From Sabethes cyaneus (Eukaryota; Arthropoda; Insecta; Diptera; Culicidae), in contig NC_071355.1 of assembly GCF_943734655.1 (NCBI RefSeq), positions 75,343,449 to 75,407,448 of the forward strand: a stretch of DNA of 64,000 nt. Reading direction: 5' to 3'. A program made the translations under genes and the position numbers. Below the pieces are notes generated by a model. That model was not told the origin of the DNA. It did not search any database and saw only the letters and a program-made list of their open reading frames with translations. Within the stretch, counting starts at the first letter, position 1. The number at the start of each line of letters is the position of its first letter. Shown piece after piece: positions 47,757-57,847 of the stretch.

Positions 47757-48732
47757 TAAGGAGGGGTAAAAGTGCGATGCGGGTAAAAGTGCGATTCAAT
47801 GATTTATTGGTGCAGATTCCGAGTAAATTGTAAACTACATTGGCATGGATGGGTGTAAACTTTGGTTGCTTACGAAGCATAGTTGCTGAGTTATGTGCAA
47901 ATGTTATTTTAGGGCGGTTTTGATGTAATTTTTCGTTATACGGCAAATACGATATCAACAGGAGGATATAACTTGTTGAAAATTTGTTGCAGCGTTTCAT
48001 ATCACTCACATATCTGTTTTGAAAATATGGTGAAAAGAATTTACAAAATATATTTCGCTTCTCCGTAATTTAATCTAACCCCGTCAAGCACCTAGCGGGG
48101 TGAAAGTGCGATTCACGGACGGGGCAAAAGTGCGATTATGGACGCGGCAAAAATGTATAGCTAATTACATACAGCTTTAGGCACTATATTACAGATACTA
48201 GAAATGTAAGATCTGCAATAAAGTGTGTGCTCTACAGATGTTGGCCGAAGGAAAATAATGTTTTTCCGCTGATGAAACAAAAAAACAAACGTTTGGAAAA
48301 GTTTCGATCTAACGAAGGCTGCAATGCACCGGCGCAAAATAGGAAAGGTTCAAATTAAGAATATTCCTTACCGAGACATAACGCAGATTGAAAATAATAT
48401 GGTTTTGTTACCTACTGTTGTGCTAATGTCATGGATTCGAACTTCGCACTTTTGCACCGCGGTATTCGCACTTTTGCCTCGCTAGTGGGGTAAAACTGCG
48501 AATCGGCACTTGATCAGAAGAAAGAAGAATTTATTTTGCAAGACGCTATTACCGCAGATGATTTATAGTTGAATGGGAAGACATTGAGTTACTGCATCAC
48601 TATAAAATATATTATGTTGTCCTTTATACCTCACGAAAATTGATGACAACTTCAAACATCACACTTATGCCCCGCCCTTCAAATATGCGGTTTCAAATTG
48701 TACTTGGTAGTAATTTTACCCTCCTTTCCACT
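47757..48732. mobile_element. TIR element with AAGGAGGGGTAAAAGTGCG termini, about 975 bp
   Basis: The left end AAGGAGGGGTAAAAGTGCG is imperfectly inverted at the right (TTTTACCCTCCTT). Subterminal GTAAAAGTGCGATT repeats (47765-47798) are answered by TCGCACTTTTGC repeats near 48442-48480, and further GGCAAAAGTGCGA copies lie near 48105-48140. It has no transposase frame. Confidence 0.6.
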
Positions 48733-48986
48733 CCATTTTTTTGGCGATTATTTAAGTGAAGTACGATTTTTGGAGGGTCGTTTTTCAAGATTATAGCGGT
48801 TTCGTTATTTGTGTCAAAACAATAGTATGAGAGCCATTCTATTATGGAAAACCCGAGCAACGTTCACAAATTACACAAACAAGTTTGAGGAATTTAGGTT
48901 GCCACGTTATTAACAGTGGAACCCCCTGGCGGTCGATGATTACGGTCTTTTTTCCATCCTAAACGTAAGCATCGGATGTAGTTGAT

Positions 48987-49040
48987 ATGCAGTTTCAACA
49001 AGATGGCACTACATGCCACATAGCATGCGAAACAATGGAC
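48987..49040 (+). pseudogene. Short mariner-type transposase remnant
   Basis: The frame reads MQFQQDGTTCHIACETMD before a stop. The F-QQDG-x-x-CH pattern is the segment around the second catalytic Asp in Tc1/mariner-related transposases. Only about 18 codons are recognisable, so this is a decayed fragment. A SINE begins 13 bp downstream. Confidence 0.4.
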
Positions 49041-49052
49041 TAATTAAAAGAC

Positions 49053-49150
49053 GAGGGGCCCTATAGCCACAAGGTTACCGAGTCTGCCTTGACAAGCGAG
49101 TAGTCATGGGTTCGAATGTTAGTAGAATCAGCCTATTCGCTGTTAAGTGT
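49053..49150 (+). mobile_element. tRNA-derived SINE, family C, copy 1
   Basis: It has a tRNA-like head with box A (TATAGCCACAAGG, about 49062) and box B (GGGTTCGAATGTT, about 49109), followed by AGTAGAATCAGCC.ATTCG.TGT. Box spacing is about 45 bp, as in tRNA genes. Minus-strand relatives lie at 50985-51095 and 59882-59965. Confidence 0.7.
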
Positions 49151-49854
49151 CTTTAATATGGGTTTATTTTCAGACATCTTCCCTTCATATTAATACTGAA
49201 ATCTGTATTTACCACAGCACTGATAAAGGCAATAAGTAGCAGCCAAAATATGCATTGGCCAAGTATTTTGTTTTTACAAACTATTTTAAAGCGAATATTT
49301 TTCGTACGAATGACTCGAGTGTGAATATTTTGTAAATTCATAATAACTGTTCTTTTTTCCTTTTTACTCCTATTTGAGTAGAATCGCTCAAAAATATAAA
49401 AAAAAATTAATTTAAATGCAGCGTCTTGTTAGGGCACGCTATGAGAATGGTACTGGCTAAAGCTTGCCAGATAGCTTCGAGATACGACGCTGTTGCAAAG
49501 TTTGTCAAATAAAAAACAAGGACAAGTTTTGAAAACGGAATTTAGTACCTAGGATTTGCTTTGCTTTTATCGGCTCAAGATGCGTATGAGGCCTCTTGTC
49601 TAAAAGCAAATTTTTTTACCTTATTCTGTAAGGCACGTCGAGTGTTACTTTGCTCGACTCGAACACGATTTTATTGAGTAATTTAACTAAGTCGATCGGT
49701 AAAAAGGTAGTGACTCAACCGTCAACAAATGACGCCTGAGCTTGCTTTGTTCTGATTATTCTTCGAGCCGCTATGCTGCCCGTTTTCCCCGCACTCGACA
49801 CTCGACAGTGACTTAGTCGAGTCGAGTTGCAAGACGTGACCTACAGGATCGGGC

Positions 49855-50725
49855 CCTATACCTAGTCTCCGCACTTCTAGCTCTAGAAAACGAGATTGGT
49901 TGAAAAGTAGTAAAATTTAGTTTTGCAAATCGAACGGGAAGCAAACGATGCCACTCTTACCCGACCCGACTATATGCATCCTTTCTTCTACCTATACACT
50001 CACGAGCTCACAACCTCGTAGCGTCTTCTGACACAGCCCGCTCACAAGGCAAGCCAATGCCTACAGCTTGCGACTGCGACACACTAGGATGTATGGGTAC
50101 AGATTTTGCTTCACTTTTTCATACGTCCTCGTTTATACACGTGGGGTCTCGTGAGCGATGTTGTATCAACTGCTGAGGTGCAATGACGTGCGTCTCCGAC
50201 AACCGTGGCTGATAGCCAAACATTCGCTCGCAAAAATTCGTCGCAGTGCGTGAAAAAATAAGAAAAGATGTCTAAAAGAGAATGCTTATGCAAGTGTGTT
50301 CGATAGAACGAAACGCGCGTTAGTGAAAATTAGACATCACGAGTTAGGCCTTCGCAACACTGGTAAAAAGCATTGAAGGAAAAAAGGGTGGAAACACCGA
50401 TACTTAAGCACGGATAATAAGCAGTTCGCTCACTCTATAGCAATACTACGGAGAAGAACGAAGTGCGGAATACAGAAAATACTGCGACTGACATTAGGAT
50501 TGATCGCAGTGATAGTTTCCTTACAGGAATAAAGCGAGCTTAGTAGGCAAATAACCTCTTATTTTGAAATGTAAATTGGTCGGTTAGAGTGAGCAATTTG
50601 GTTTTTTTTCTGTGTGGACTCATCACTGCGACCGGTAGTTGATCTATTGTGATATTGCCCGGGTGTTTGCTGTATGACCAGCACTGCATTTCTTTTTGCT
50701 ATAATCACTATTGAATGAGCGATAT
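49855..50725. mobile_element. Inverted arrangement of family E repeats (putative DNA element)
   Basis: The segment 50430-50530 (CTATAGCAATACTACGGAGA, GAACGAAGTGCGGAATACAG) is the reverse complement, with changes, of 50610-50720 (GTTGATCTATTGTGATATTG, TTCTTTTTGCTATAATC). The left part (49865-49915, AAAACGAGATTGGTTGAAAA) is the inverse of 60355-60410. Together with 34355-34485 and 60190-60420 this defines a family whose ends face inward here. Borders are not exact. Confidence 0.5.
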
Positions 50726-50984
50726 GCTTATTAAATTTTATGCGTGCTTGTATGTGTTGGGGTTTCCCCTTCCTTCAAAGCTTGATCTACTTTACCCACT
50801 TATTCTTCACTGCCAGTACTATCCCATATTATAGCCGTCCCTGGCGAGGACTCATTCGTTCCTCTGATCAGTACACTTAACTATAGGAGGGACTTTTGCA
50901 CTGTCAAGAGTGGGTAAATTTACTATTCAGCATAGAGGAAAAGTAAATGAGGTGGGAGGGGGGTGGGCGCGAATAAACCCATGC

Positions 50985-51095
50985 TAAAGTCATTTGACAT
51001 CGAATGGCCTGATTCTACTAAGATTCGAACTCTCGACCACTCGCTTGTCAAAGTAGACTTGGAACTTTGCGGCTACGAAGCCCCCCTTGACACCT
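50985..51095 (-). mobile_element. tRNA-derived SINE, family C, copy 2
   Basis: Read on the minus strand it has GGGGGGCTTCGTAGCCGCAA (box A), the anticodon-like arm, GAGAGTTCGAATCTTAGTAG (box B) and AATCAGGCCATTCGATGTCA. The head is the best preserved of the three copies and could still look like a polymerase III promoter. Confidence 0.75.
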
Positions 51096-52091
51096 GGTTA
51101 CTACTATTTGTGAGGTCACATAAGGTCTCTCGTCTGTGAGGATCAGACCAACGACGACCTCAATCGTCGTTAAAAGTATTGTCATTGGTCATTGGTGAGA
51201 TATCAGTGGAGGTGCTCAAAAAAGCGTTGTATAGTTGAACCTTTAGCATTCAGCATTTCAAGCGTAGTCTCGGTCAGCACTTGCGACATAATAGAACTGT
51301 TAAGGTGCAAGTAAGACATTAATATATGTCGTGAATGAAACAGGGCCTACACTACTTCCTTGAAGCACTCTTAGGTGTTCCTCACGGGAGAGGATAAAAA
51401 TATTTACAAGATCTTTATTCAAGCTGGAGTTTTTTTTATGTAAAATAAAATATTTTTCCAACTACATATTATTATACTGGTTGAGTCATTAATAAAACCA
51501 ATTTGACCGACAAGACTTTTTGACACATTTCATTTAAAAAAAATTATAATGGCATGAAAACTAAATACAGAAATTTGTGTAAAAAATAAGTCAAAATTTA
51601 ATGAAAAATACAGCTTGTGGTAGCAGCATATGTACAAAGTTGTATTAAAAATGGACAGGTTCGGGGTAACTTATGGATATGGCCGATTTCGCATGAAAGC
51701 AATTTATAAGCAATAAGAGACATTGCGATTGATATAAGTTGAGTAAAAAATTAAACCAAAATGACAGCTTTGGTTTATACTTTTTTTGCTCAAATGCGTT
51801 GATTATGATTATGAAACAGTAATATGAATCACCTTGCAATTGTCCGACCAGAAAAGGTTATTTATCAATGCATGTTGTGGGCGCTTTCTGATAACGAGTT
51901 ATCGATTGCCCCAAGTTGTCGTACCACCCTGGAATAGAAGGCTTTCATGCTCAAATGCAATTGGCGTTACATGCCTCTCTTAGCACCTAGCGAGCTCCAA
52001 AATGCTGGTTTTATAAATAAACGATTTCGAAAAGAATCGTTTCATAATCATTTTTAATTATTTACTGTTCATTGCATCGATCACAGAATGA

Positions 52092-52102
52092 AGCAATAGG
52101 TT
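52092..52102 (+). repeat. Left 11-bp target duplication of the palindromic insertion
   Basis: AGCAATAGGTT recurs exactly at 53731-53741, on the other side of the palindrome. Confidence 0.85.
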
Positions 52103-53147
52103 ATAGACTAATCTCAAGATTTTAGTCTTGACCTTGGAATGAGGTCATACATATATTTAATATTTTTTGAAACGATGGTTCTACAATTGATGAAGGGACG
52201 GTAGGGGAAAGAAATGAAAATTTTTGGTGAAGGAGGGGGAAGAGCGGAAAGGAAGGGGGGGGGGGGTATTGGTAGCTATGCTTGACAAGTAGTCATTTTG
52301 ACTCCTACCTTTTGTCCAATGCTGGAAGGTGCATGAGTCGAACCAAGCTGTAATCTGAGATTATAACCGGATTCGAACCCACAACACCCTCCAGGGCATG
52401 TGGTTCGCTGGTACTTGTACCTTTGAACCATAGAGGCGCTGGACAAAAGGAGACCGCAAAATCCACTTCTCAAGGATAGCTACGCGTGTTGGTTGTGTTA
52501 TCGACACATATTGTGCCGCTTCCTGCATCAATTGCAGATTACCACCGAGCGAGAAGTTTTAATCTAACTACTATTTACTTTCAGGACGACGGCACTGTGC
52601 CGGCCCTTACGACTTGCAAGGTACTGCACGTGACGCTGTTCGTCCGTCAGCGTATGTTAGCCGCGTTTCTCGGCGCGGGTTTTCGAGGGAAGGCCCCGTT
52701 CCTATGTAATAGACTAATCTCAAGATTTTAGTCTTGACCTTGGAATGAGGTCATACATATATTTAATATTTTTTGAAACGATGGTTCTACAATTGATGAA
52801 GGGACGGTAGGGGAAAGAAATGAAAATTTTTGGTGAAGGAGGGGGAAGAGCGGAAAGGAAGGGGGGGGGGGGGGGGGGGGGGTATTGGTAGCTATGCTTG
52901 ACAAGTAGTCATTTTGACTCCTACCTTTTGTCCAATGCTGGAAGGTGCATGAGTCGAACCAAGCTGTAATCTGAGATTATAACCGGATTCAAGCATAGCT
53001 ACCAATACCCCCCCCCCCTTCCTTTCCGCTCTTCCCCCTCCTTCACCAAAAATTTTCATTTCTTTCCCCTACCGTCCCTTCATCAATTGTAGAACCATCG
53101 TTTCAAAAAATATTAAATATATGTATGACCTCATTCCAAGGTCAAGA

Positions 53148-53393
53148 CTAAAATCTTGAGATTAGTCTATTACATAGGAACGGGGCCTTCCCTCGAAAAC
53201 CCGCGCCGAGAAACGCGGCTAACATACGCTGACGGACGAACAGCGTCACGTGCAGTACCTTGCAAGTCGTAAGGGCCGGCACAGTGCCGTCGTCCTGAAA
53301 GTAAATAGTAGTTAGATTAAAACTTCTCGCTCGGTGGTAATCTGCAATTGATGCAGGAAGCGGCACAATATGTGTCGATAACACAACCAACAC
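53148..53393. other. GC-rich module of the palindrome (right copy; left copy 52486-52731)
   Basis: This block stands out by composition (CGCGCCGAGAAACGCGGCTA, AGGGCCGGCACAGTGCCGTC) from the AT-rich surroundings. An 81-codon open frame runs through both copies, MLVVLSTHIVPLPASIADYH at its start, but no protein family was recognised and the frame runs against the polymerase III head. The TTTCAG border before GACGACGGC looks like a splice acceptor. It may be a captured piece of host gene or structural RNA; the origin is unknown. Confidence 0.5.
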
Positions 53394-53405
53394 GCGTAGC
53401 TATCC

Positions 53406-53620
53406 TTGAGAAGTGGATTTTGCGGTCTCCTTTTGTCCAGCGCCTCTATGGTTCAAAGGTATAAGTACCAGCGAACCACATGCCCTGGAGGGTGTTGTGG
53501 GTTCGAATCCGGTTATAATCTCAGATTACAGCTTGGTTCGACTCATGCACCTTCCAGCATTGGACAAAAGGTAGGAGTCAAAATGACTACTTGTCAAGCA
53601 TAGCTACCAATACCCCCCCC
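53406..53620 (+). mobile_element. tRNA-derived SINE, family B, right-arm copy
   Basis: Box A-like TGGTTCAAAGG (53449-53459) and box B GGTTCGAATCC (53500-53510) are about 50 bp apart, as expected for a polymerase III promoter. Then follow TTATAATCTCAGATTACAGC, TGGACAAAAGGTAGGAGTCA and a run of C (about 53614-53626). The left-arm counterpart, on the minus strand, is 52260-52470, with box B at 52369-52379. Confidence 0.75.
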
Positions 53621-53730
53621 CCCCTCCCTTCCTTTCCGCTCTTCCCCCTCCTTCACCAAAAATTTTCATTTCTTTCCCCTACCGTCCCTTCATCAATTGT
53701 AGAACCATCGTTTCAAAAAATATTAAATAT

Positions 53731-53741
53731 AGCAATAGGTT
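53731..53741 (+). repeat. Right 11-bp target duplication of the palindromic insertion
   Basis: Exact direct copy of 52092-52102 (AGCAATAGGTT). Confidence 0.85.
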
Positions 53742-54412
53742 GTTCAAATTCCTTTCGGTCGAAAAATATCACTTTTGATACAACTGTTTTCAATCGTAAG
53801 ATATCAGATTAGCATTATTTCGAAGGATTATGTAGTTTTTGGTTCCTATTTGAAAAAGGCCGTTAACATGTGGTTCGCACGCTTGAGGTGAAATAACCCA
53901 CATAATGGTGGCATAATATTTCGTTTTGTTTTTATTTAGTGTATGGCTTCATATTTGAAGTAATTCGTTACATCAAGTGCTCTCTATTTGCTGCAGCTAT
54001 CCGAAAATCCCAATCACTGATGACGCACGAGAGAAATCACTGAGCACTCACATCTGTGGATCGAGTCTTTTTAGGCATTTTTCCGGCTAAAGAACATCAG
54101 CTTCGAGTGTAAAGGTTACTCCTCGGTAGAAAAATTATTTCAAGCATTCTAAGGACATATAATACAGCTTTCAATTTCTCACGCTACTAATTGTTATCGT
54201 GGCCAAAACCCATAAAGCGTTATTTCTTTTTCGGTCTAACAACTTCATGGAAAAAAAATTCATTGCGTGACACTTGCGTGATCGCATGGAGTGCAGATCT
54301 TCTGAAATTGCAATCAATTTTCCTAACTTTGGATTGTTTATCTCCTCTTTCCCCGTTGCGCCCCGTCATGTCCCGTTGACTTGCATCGTATTTCGACAAA
54401 TCATCGCGCCAG

Positions 54413-54483
54413 GTCGCTCGTAAATTGGCCATGGTTGAAGCCGATCTGGAGCGTGCCGAGGAACGTGCCGAAGCCGGTGAAGG
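54413..54483 (+). CDS. Tm1: Tropomyosin-1 exon 4a (first of the second mutually exclusive pair)
   Basis: A 71-bp exon encodes VARKLAMVEADLERAEERAE and AGE plus two bases (GG) of the next codon. It follows KKYEE or KKYDE from exons 3a/3b in phase 0 and is completed by the C at 56713 to give Gly, reading [35 protein letters not shown] is the near-invariant arthropod tropomyosin sequence. The acceptor is TCATCGCGCCAG, with little pyrimidine content, and the donor is GTACGT. Exon 4b, 1.8 kb downstream, has the same length and phase. Confidence 0.96.
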
Positions 54484-56317
54484 GTACGTGTTTTGGTCGG
54501 TTGACACCAACCAACCAGCCGAGGATCGCTTGCGTCGTATTTCGCGTTTGTGTTTTTGTTTGCTGTTGTTTTTTTGACGCCAAATGATAATAATCCAACA
54601 TTAACAACCAACAATCGCTGTCGCTATGTTGTTTTGTACACCGCCTGAAATTGATTGCATTTTGGGCATATTGTTAGGAAAGGTACGCTTTTGGAAATTA
54701 AGGCGACAATTTACGGAGCTGCATCAGCCGGAAACGTTTCAATTGGAGTTTATTTTCTATTCTTTTACTGCCTTTGGAAAATGTTTTCAGCGTCTGTTTT
54801 AAGTAGACAGAAAGAGGAGAATATAGTGCAAATGGTAGGTATGGCATAATCACGATCTAAATCACCCAAATACCAAAAATCAAAAACTGATCGAAATGCA
54901 ACGCTGTTTCACAAGAAATTTGCGTGAGGAGAACCTACACTCTCAAACAGAGAATTCGTTCCAAGTAGTTAGAAATGACATCTCAATAAATTTTGAATAC
55001 CGCAGCCGGCTGCCTTGAGGAACATTGGATCTACAGGAAGTAGTTAAGATGTTGTAGGTTATTCGTTTTATTAATCATTCTGCAAATTCTTAGATAAAAC
55101 ACCTCTGAAAACCTATAGATTTTTCTACAAAAACGTATTCAAATAGTCTGTGCAAACAGCGTCGTCTTAAAAATATTAATGTAGCATCCCTGTGATGATT
55201 GACGTACACAACGTAGTCTTGAAAATACTTCCGCTGCTCTGTTAGCAGCTGTTAAAATTGAATATATCGAGTATCAAACAGCGATAAGGTTCCAGTTAAT
55301 TGCTACACTGAAATTCCGTTCGAGTCAGCATTAATTAAGCATTTTAATTTATAGCAATAGCCCTCTACACATACAAGATAGTAGATTCAGTGTTTCCTAT
55401 TACACTTAGGTTGCCGTTTGCGTGGTTATAATGCGGAAAATGTAATAAATTTTAGCTTAAAAATAATACGAACTTCGCGTTCAGTTTTCTATACATTTGC
55501 TTGAATGAAGCAATCTTGATCATTCATACAGTAGTTTACAGTTGAAAAGCTAATTTTAGTGCCAATTATCTGGTTGCGTCTAATACATAAAAGGCATAAC
55601 ACATATTATGGGTTGAAATAGCATTCATGCGCATGTCGATCAGTAATTTTATTTCAATAAATATAAATTTCTCTCGGCACATAAATTTGCACTGTATTCG
55701 TCTCTGGAAATTAATCTCTAATTTACAGTCAATTTAGGAGCAACTCATCGATCGAGAGTGGCACGCGCTGGAGCTAAAACGACAAGCTTTTTGCTGTATT
55801 TATTTTTAGCTGAATTTTTAAAATACCCAACTAACTAATCTCATCTAATCACTAGAATATCTAAGAGTCAGTTAGCTAGCAGTTTTTTGTATCTAATTTA
55901 GTCTATATAAGAATACCACCGGGGCTGCTGGGGCCGACCCATTCGAGCGGGTGTGTTGCCCACTCGTGCGGAAAGCTCTTGTTCCCCGGAACTATAACTT
56001 GCTACCTTTGTGTGAACATTTTCTAACCACGATTTTCTTTTCATCGACGTCGTCCCACCTCTGCGGATGAATTAAATGTGATGTGTTGTTTTGCGCTGCC
56101 AATTGATGTGATACAAATCAAAACTAACCAACCAATCTACACGCAACAATCTCTACACACTTGGAACGATTGACACAAATCCGATGAATGCTAACCCAAA
56201 ATAAAACGCTGCTATTGTCTGCCTGCTATTCTGCGTATTTTTGTGTGCGTGTGATATTGCCATCTGCCAACCAACCGTTCTGCGATGTTCTGCGGCGGGA
56301 TTGGAACCATGCAACAG
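54484..56317 (+). other. Intron between exons 4a and 4b
   Basis: An AT-rich intron of 1.8 kb with no repeat or gene recognised. Its last 120 nt lack any AG between a CTAAC element (56191-56195) and the acceptor of exon 4b. Confidence 0.75.
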
Positions 56318-56388
56318 GTGGCCAGAAAGTTGGTCCTCATGGAACAGGACCTGGAACGTTCCGAGGAAAAGGTTGAAATGAACGAAAG
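56318..56388 (+). CDS. Tm1: Tropomyosin-1 exon 4b (second of the second mutually exclusive pair)
   Basis: A 71-bp exon encodes VARKLVLMEQDLERSEEKVE and MNE plus AG, completed by C at 56713 to Ser ([13 protein letters not shown]). It is a clear paralogous duplicate of exon 4a: VARKL, ME/VE-x-DLER and EE are kept, while Ala and Arg positions change to Val, Ser and Lys. The acceptor GCAACAG lacks a close pyrimidine tract and the donor GTTTGT is weak. It is expected in a different tissue or isoform from exon 4a; inclusion of both would break the heptad count and the actin-binding period. Confidence 0.95.
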
Positions 56389-56712
56389 GTTTGTGCGTCG
56401 AGCTTGCACTCGCTACTAACTATTATAGGCTGTAAAAATAACCGGTTAACTACTGTTCGATTATTTACATTGCTCTGACAGAAAAGTTCGTCGAGCGGGA
56501 TGAAAGATAGATCGAGTAACCTGATCCCAAACGATCCCCGGTAACGTCCAGCCAAGTGCGAAATTCCAAGGTTTTGATCTGACGTTTTCCATTTCTCGGC
56601 GAACTTGTCCGTCAGTAGTAGTGATCTTACATATCAGTTTCATTGCCCTAGTGCTGATCTATTTTCTCTTTTTTTTCTTTTTATTTTCTTCAATTCCTTA
56701 CAAAACTTACAG

Positions 56713-56788
56713 CAAGATCGTCGAGCTTGAAGAAGAGCTGCGCGTTGTCGGTAACAACCTGAAGTCGCTGGAAGTGTCGGAAGAAAAG
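56713..56788 (+). CDS. Tm1: Tropomyosin-1 exon 5 (shared)
   Basis: A 76-bp exon encodes [20 protein letters not shown] and VSEEK after completing the split codon from exon 4a or 4b, ending in phase 0. This is one of the most conserved tropomyosin segments. The acceptor is CAAAACTTACAG, preceded by a long pyrimidine tract (about 56660-56700), and the donor is GTATGA. It feeds either exon 6a or exon 6b. Confidence 0.97.
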
Positions 56789-57258
56789 GTATGACTGAAC
56801 TTGTACATTCGGATGTGATCCTACGTTGTCAGAGGAACCATAGTCAATCAATTGACGGGACATCCGAGAACAAATTTATGGACAGTTCATCTAAAGCTTT
56901 GTTTTTTACAAGCAACATTTCCATAAATTTCTTCTCGTATGTTTCGCCTACTCGAATCATCCATCTAAAATGGCAGAAGATGAAAGTGGAGATAGGAATT
57001 CACATGCACGAAGTTGGTGTGACTTCCCAGTTTATACTCTAGTTTCATTTTCGTCGCCATTGCCTCTACCAAAGGATTACTCATTCGCTACAGCAACGTC
57101 ACAAACTACGAATCTATGACAATTGGATACTACTAGGAAACATTAGACATATGTACCTTCCTTTATTAGATTTTAAATCTTCTGTTCTTTTTAATTTCTA
57201 CAAAACTACAAACGACTCTTTGTCTTCGAACGTCAAACCGCCAACCCGAAACAATTAG

Positions 57259-57321
57259 GCTAACCAACGTGAGGAGGAGTACAAGAACCAAATCAAGACC
57301 CTCACCACCCGTCTAAAGGAG
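57259..57321 (+). CDS. Tm1: Tropomyosin-1 exon 6a (first of the third mutually exclusive pair)
   Basis: A 63-bp exon encodes the 21 residues ANQREEEYKNQIKTLTTRLK plus E. Both ends are phase 0. It continues exon 5 as [17 protein letters not shown], the common arthropod form. The acceptor is AACAATTAG and the donor is GTACAC, both weak. A GT microsatellite follows at 57358. The next expected segment (AEARAEFAERSV-like) was not found before 64000. Confidence 0.95.
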
Positions 57322-57357
57322 GTACACACCGAACCGGCGAAAAGATTTCTTTTTGTC

Positions 57358-57373
57358 GTGTGTGTGTGTGTGT
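57358..57373 (+). repeat. Short GT microsatellite downstream of exon 6a
   Basis: About seven GT units begin 37 nt after the exon 6a donor. GT/UG runs can act as binding sites for splicing regulators, but no such role is shown here. Confidence 0.8.
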
Positions 57374-57784
57374 TTGTTGTGTTTCTGTTTTTCTCTGCTT
57401 TTGACTTTTGACGAATGATTGTTTAACACTATCTTCTTTCAACAGCCGCTTGGCGGCTTGAACGAGCGTTGTTGAACATCGCCATCGCGACTTCACTTAA
57501 CTCTTGAAAATTTAATCCCACACCGACCAGTCCCCATAGAGTTCCCCGTTGTCGGCGAAGATCGTTCAACATTTACTAATCAATTGACCGTTTTGATTGT
57601 TGTTTTTCTTTATTTTTATTACTCTGACGTCTCTAAACTGATCGCTAACCCTTGCTCGCTCGCGCGTTTCTGTGTGCGCCATAACGCCTTAACCATTACG
57701 TTATAAATAACCAACCAACGCCGTCGTAAACATCGAACGAAATCGATATCCTGACGTCGCGCTCGGATCGTCGTCTCGGATCAG

Positions 57785-57847
57785 GCCACGCAACGAGAGG
57801 AAACGTACGGCGGCCAAGTCAGAATACTGGACCAGCGTCTCAAGGAG
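57785..57847 (+). CDS. Tm1: Tropomyosin-1 exon 6b (second of the third mutually exclusive pair)
   Basis: A 63-bp exon encodes ATQREETYGGQVRILDQRLK plus E, phase 0 at both ends. It is a duplicate of exon 6a: A.QREE.Y and the final RLKE are kept, and the middle is changed (GGQVRILDQ against KNQIKTLTT). The acceptor is CTCGGATCAG without a pyrimidine tract, and the donor is GTATTA. It lies 463 bp after exon 6a. Confidence 0.95.

Larger units (their letters stand above)
52103..53730. mobile_element. Palindromic composite SINE insertion, 1628 bp, arms about 740 bp
   Basis: The left arm (about 52157-52899) and the right arm (52991-53730) are reverse complements almost throughout, separated by a 91-nt loop (52900-52990). 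Each arm holds the same modules: a C/G-run tail block, a GC-rich block (AACGGGGCCTTCCCTCGAAA onward), a tRNA-like head with boxes A and B, and a second tail block. The loop is a third, truncated SINE piece cut inside box B. The main differences are the length of the G/C runs and an extra 54 bp at the left outer end. An exact 11-bp direct repeat flanks the whole, so it was probably inserted as one unit, though a later inverted duplication is possible. Confidence 0.85.
41541..54412 (+). other. Tm1 intron between exons 3b and 4a
   Basis: A 12.9-kb intron, the most repeat-dense region. Content: degenerate minisatellite (44770-45900), SINE family B copy (45908-46050), TIR element (47757-48732), mariner remnant (48987-49040), SINE family C (49053-49150 and 50985-51095), inverted family E repeats (49855-50725) and the long palindrome (52103-53730). 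The stretches 41600-44760, 46060-47750 and 51100-52090 show nothing recognisable. Confidence 0.7.

Noticed and set aside
51000..51092. Possible tRNA gene on the minus strand (boxes A and B present)
   Set aside because: The acceptor stem does not pair well, and the same sequence recurs at 49053 and 59882, so it is a SINE head.
52486..52731. 81-codon open frame repeated on both strands (also 53148-53393 on the minus strand)
   Set aside because: It is duplicated only because of the palindrome, crosses the border into the tail block and matches no family known to me. It is described as a GC-rich module, not as a gene.
52850..52885. Long G-run as a functional G-quadruplex
   Set aside because: The run varies in length between the copies and is the homopolymer part of the SINE tail, and such runs are also prone to sequencing error.
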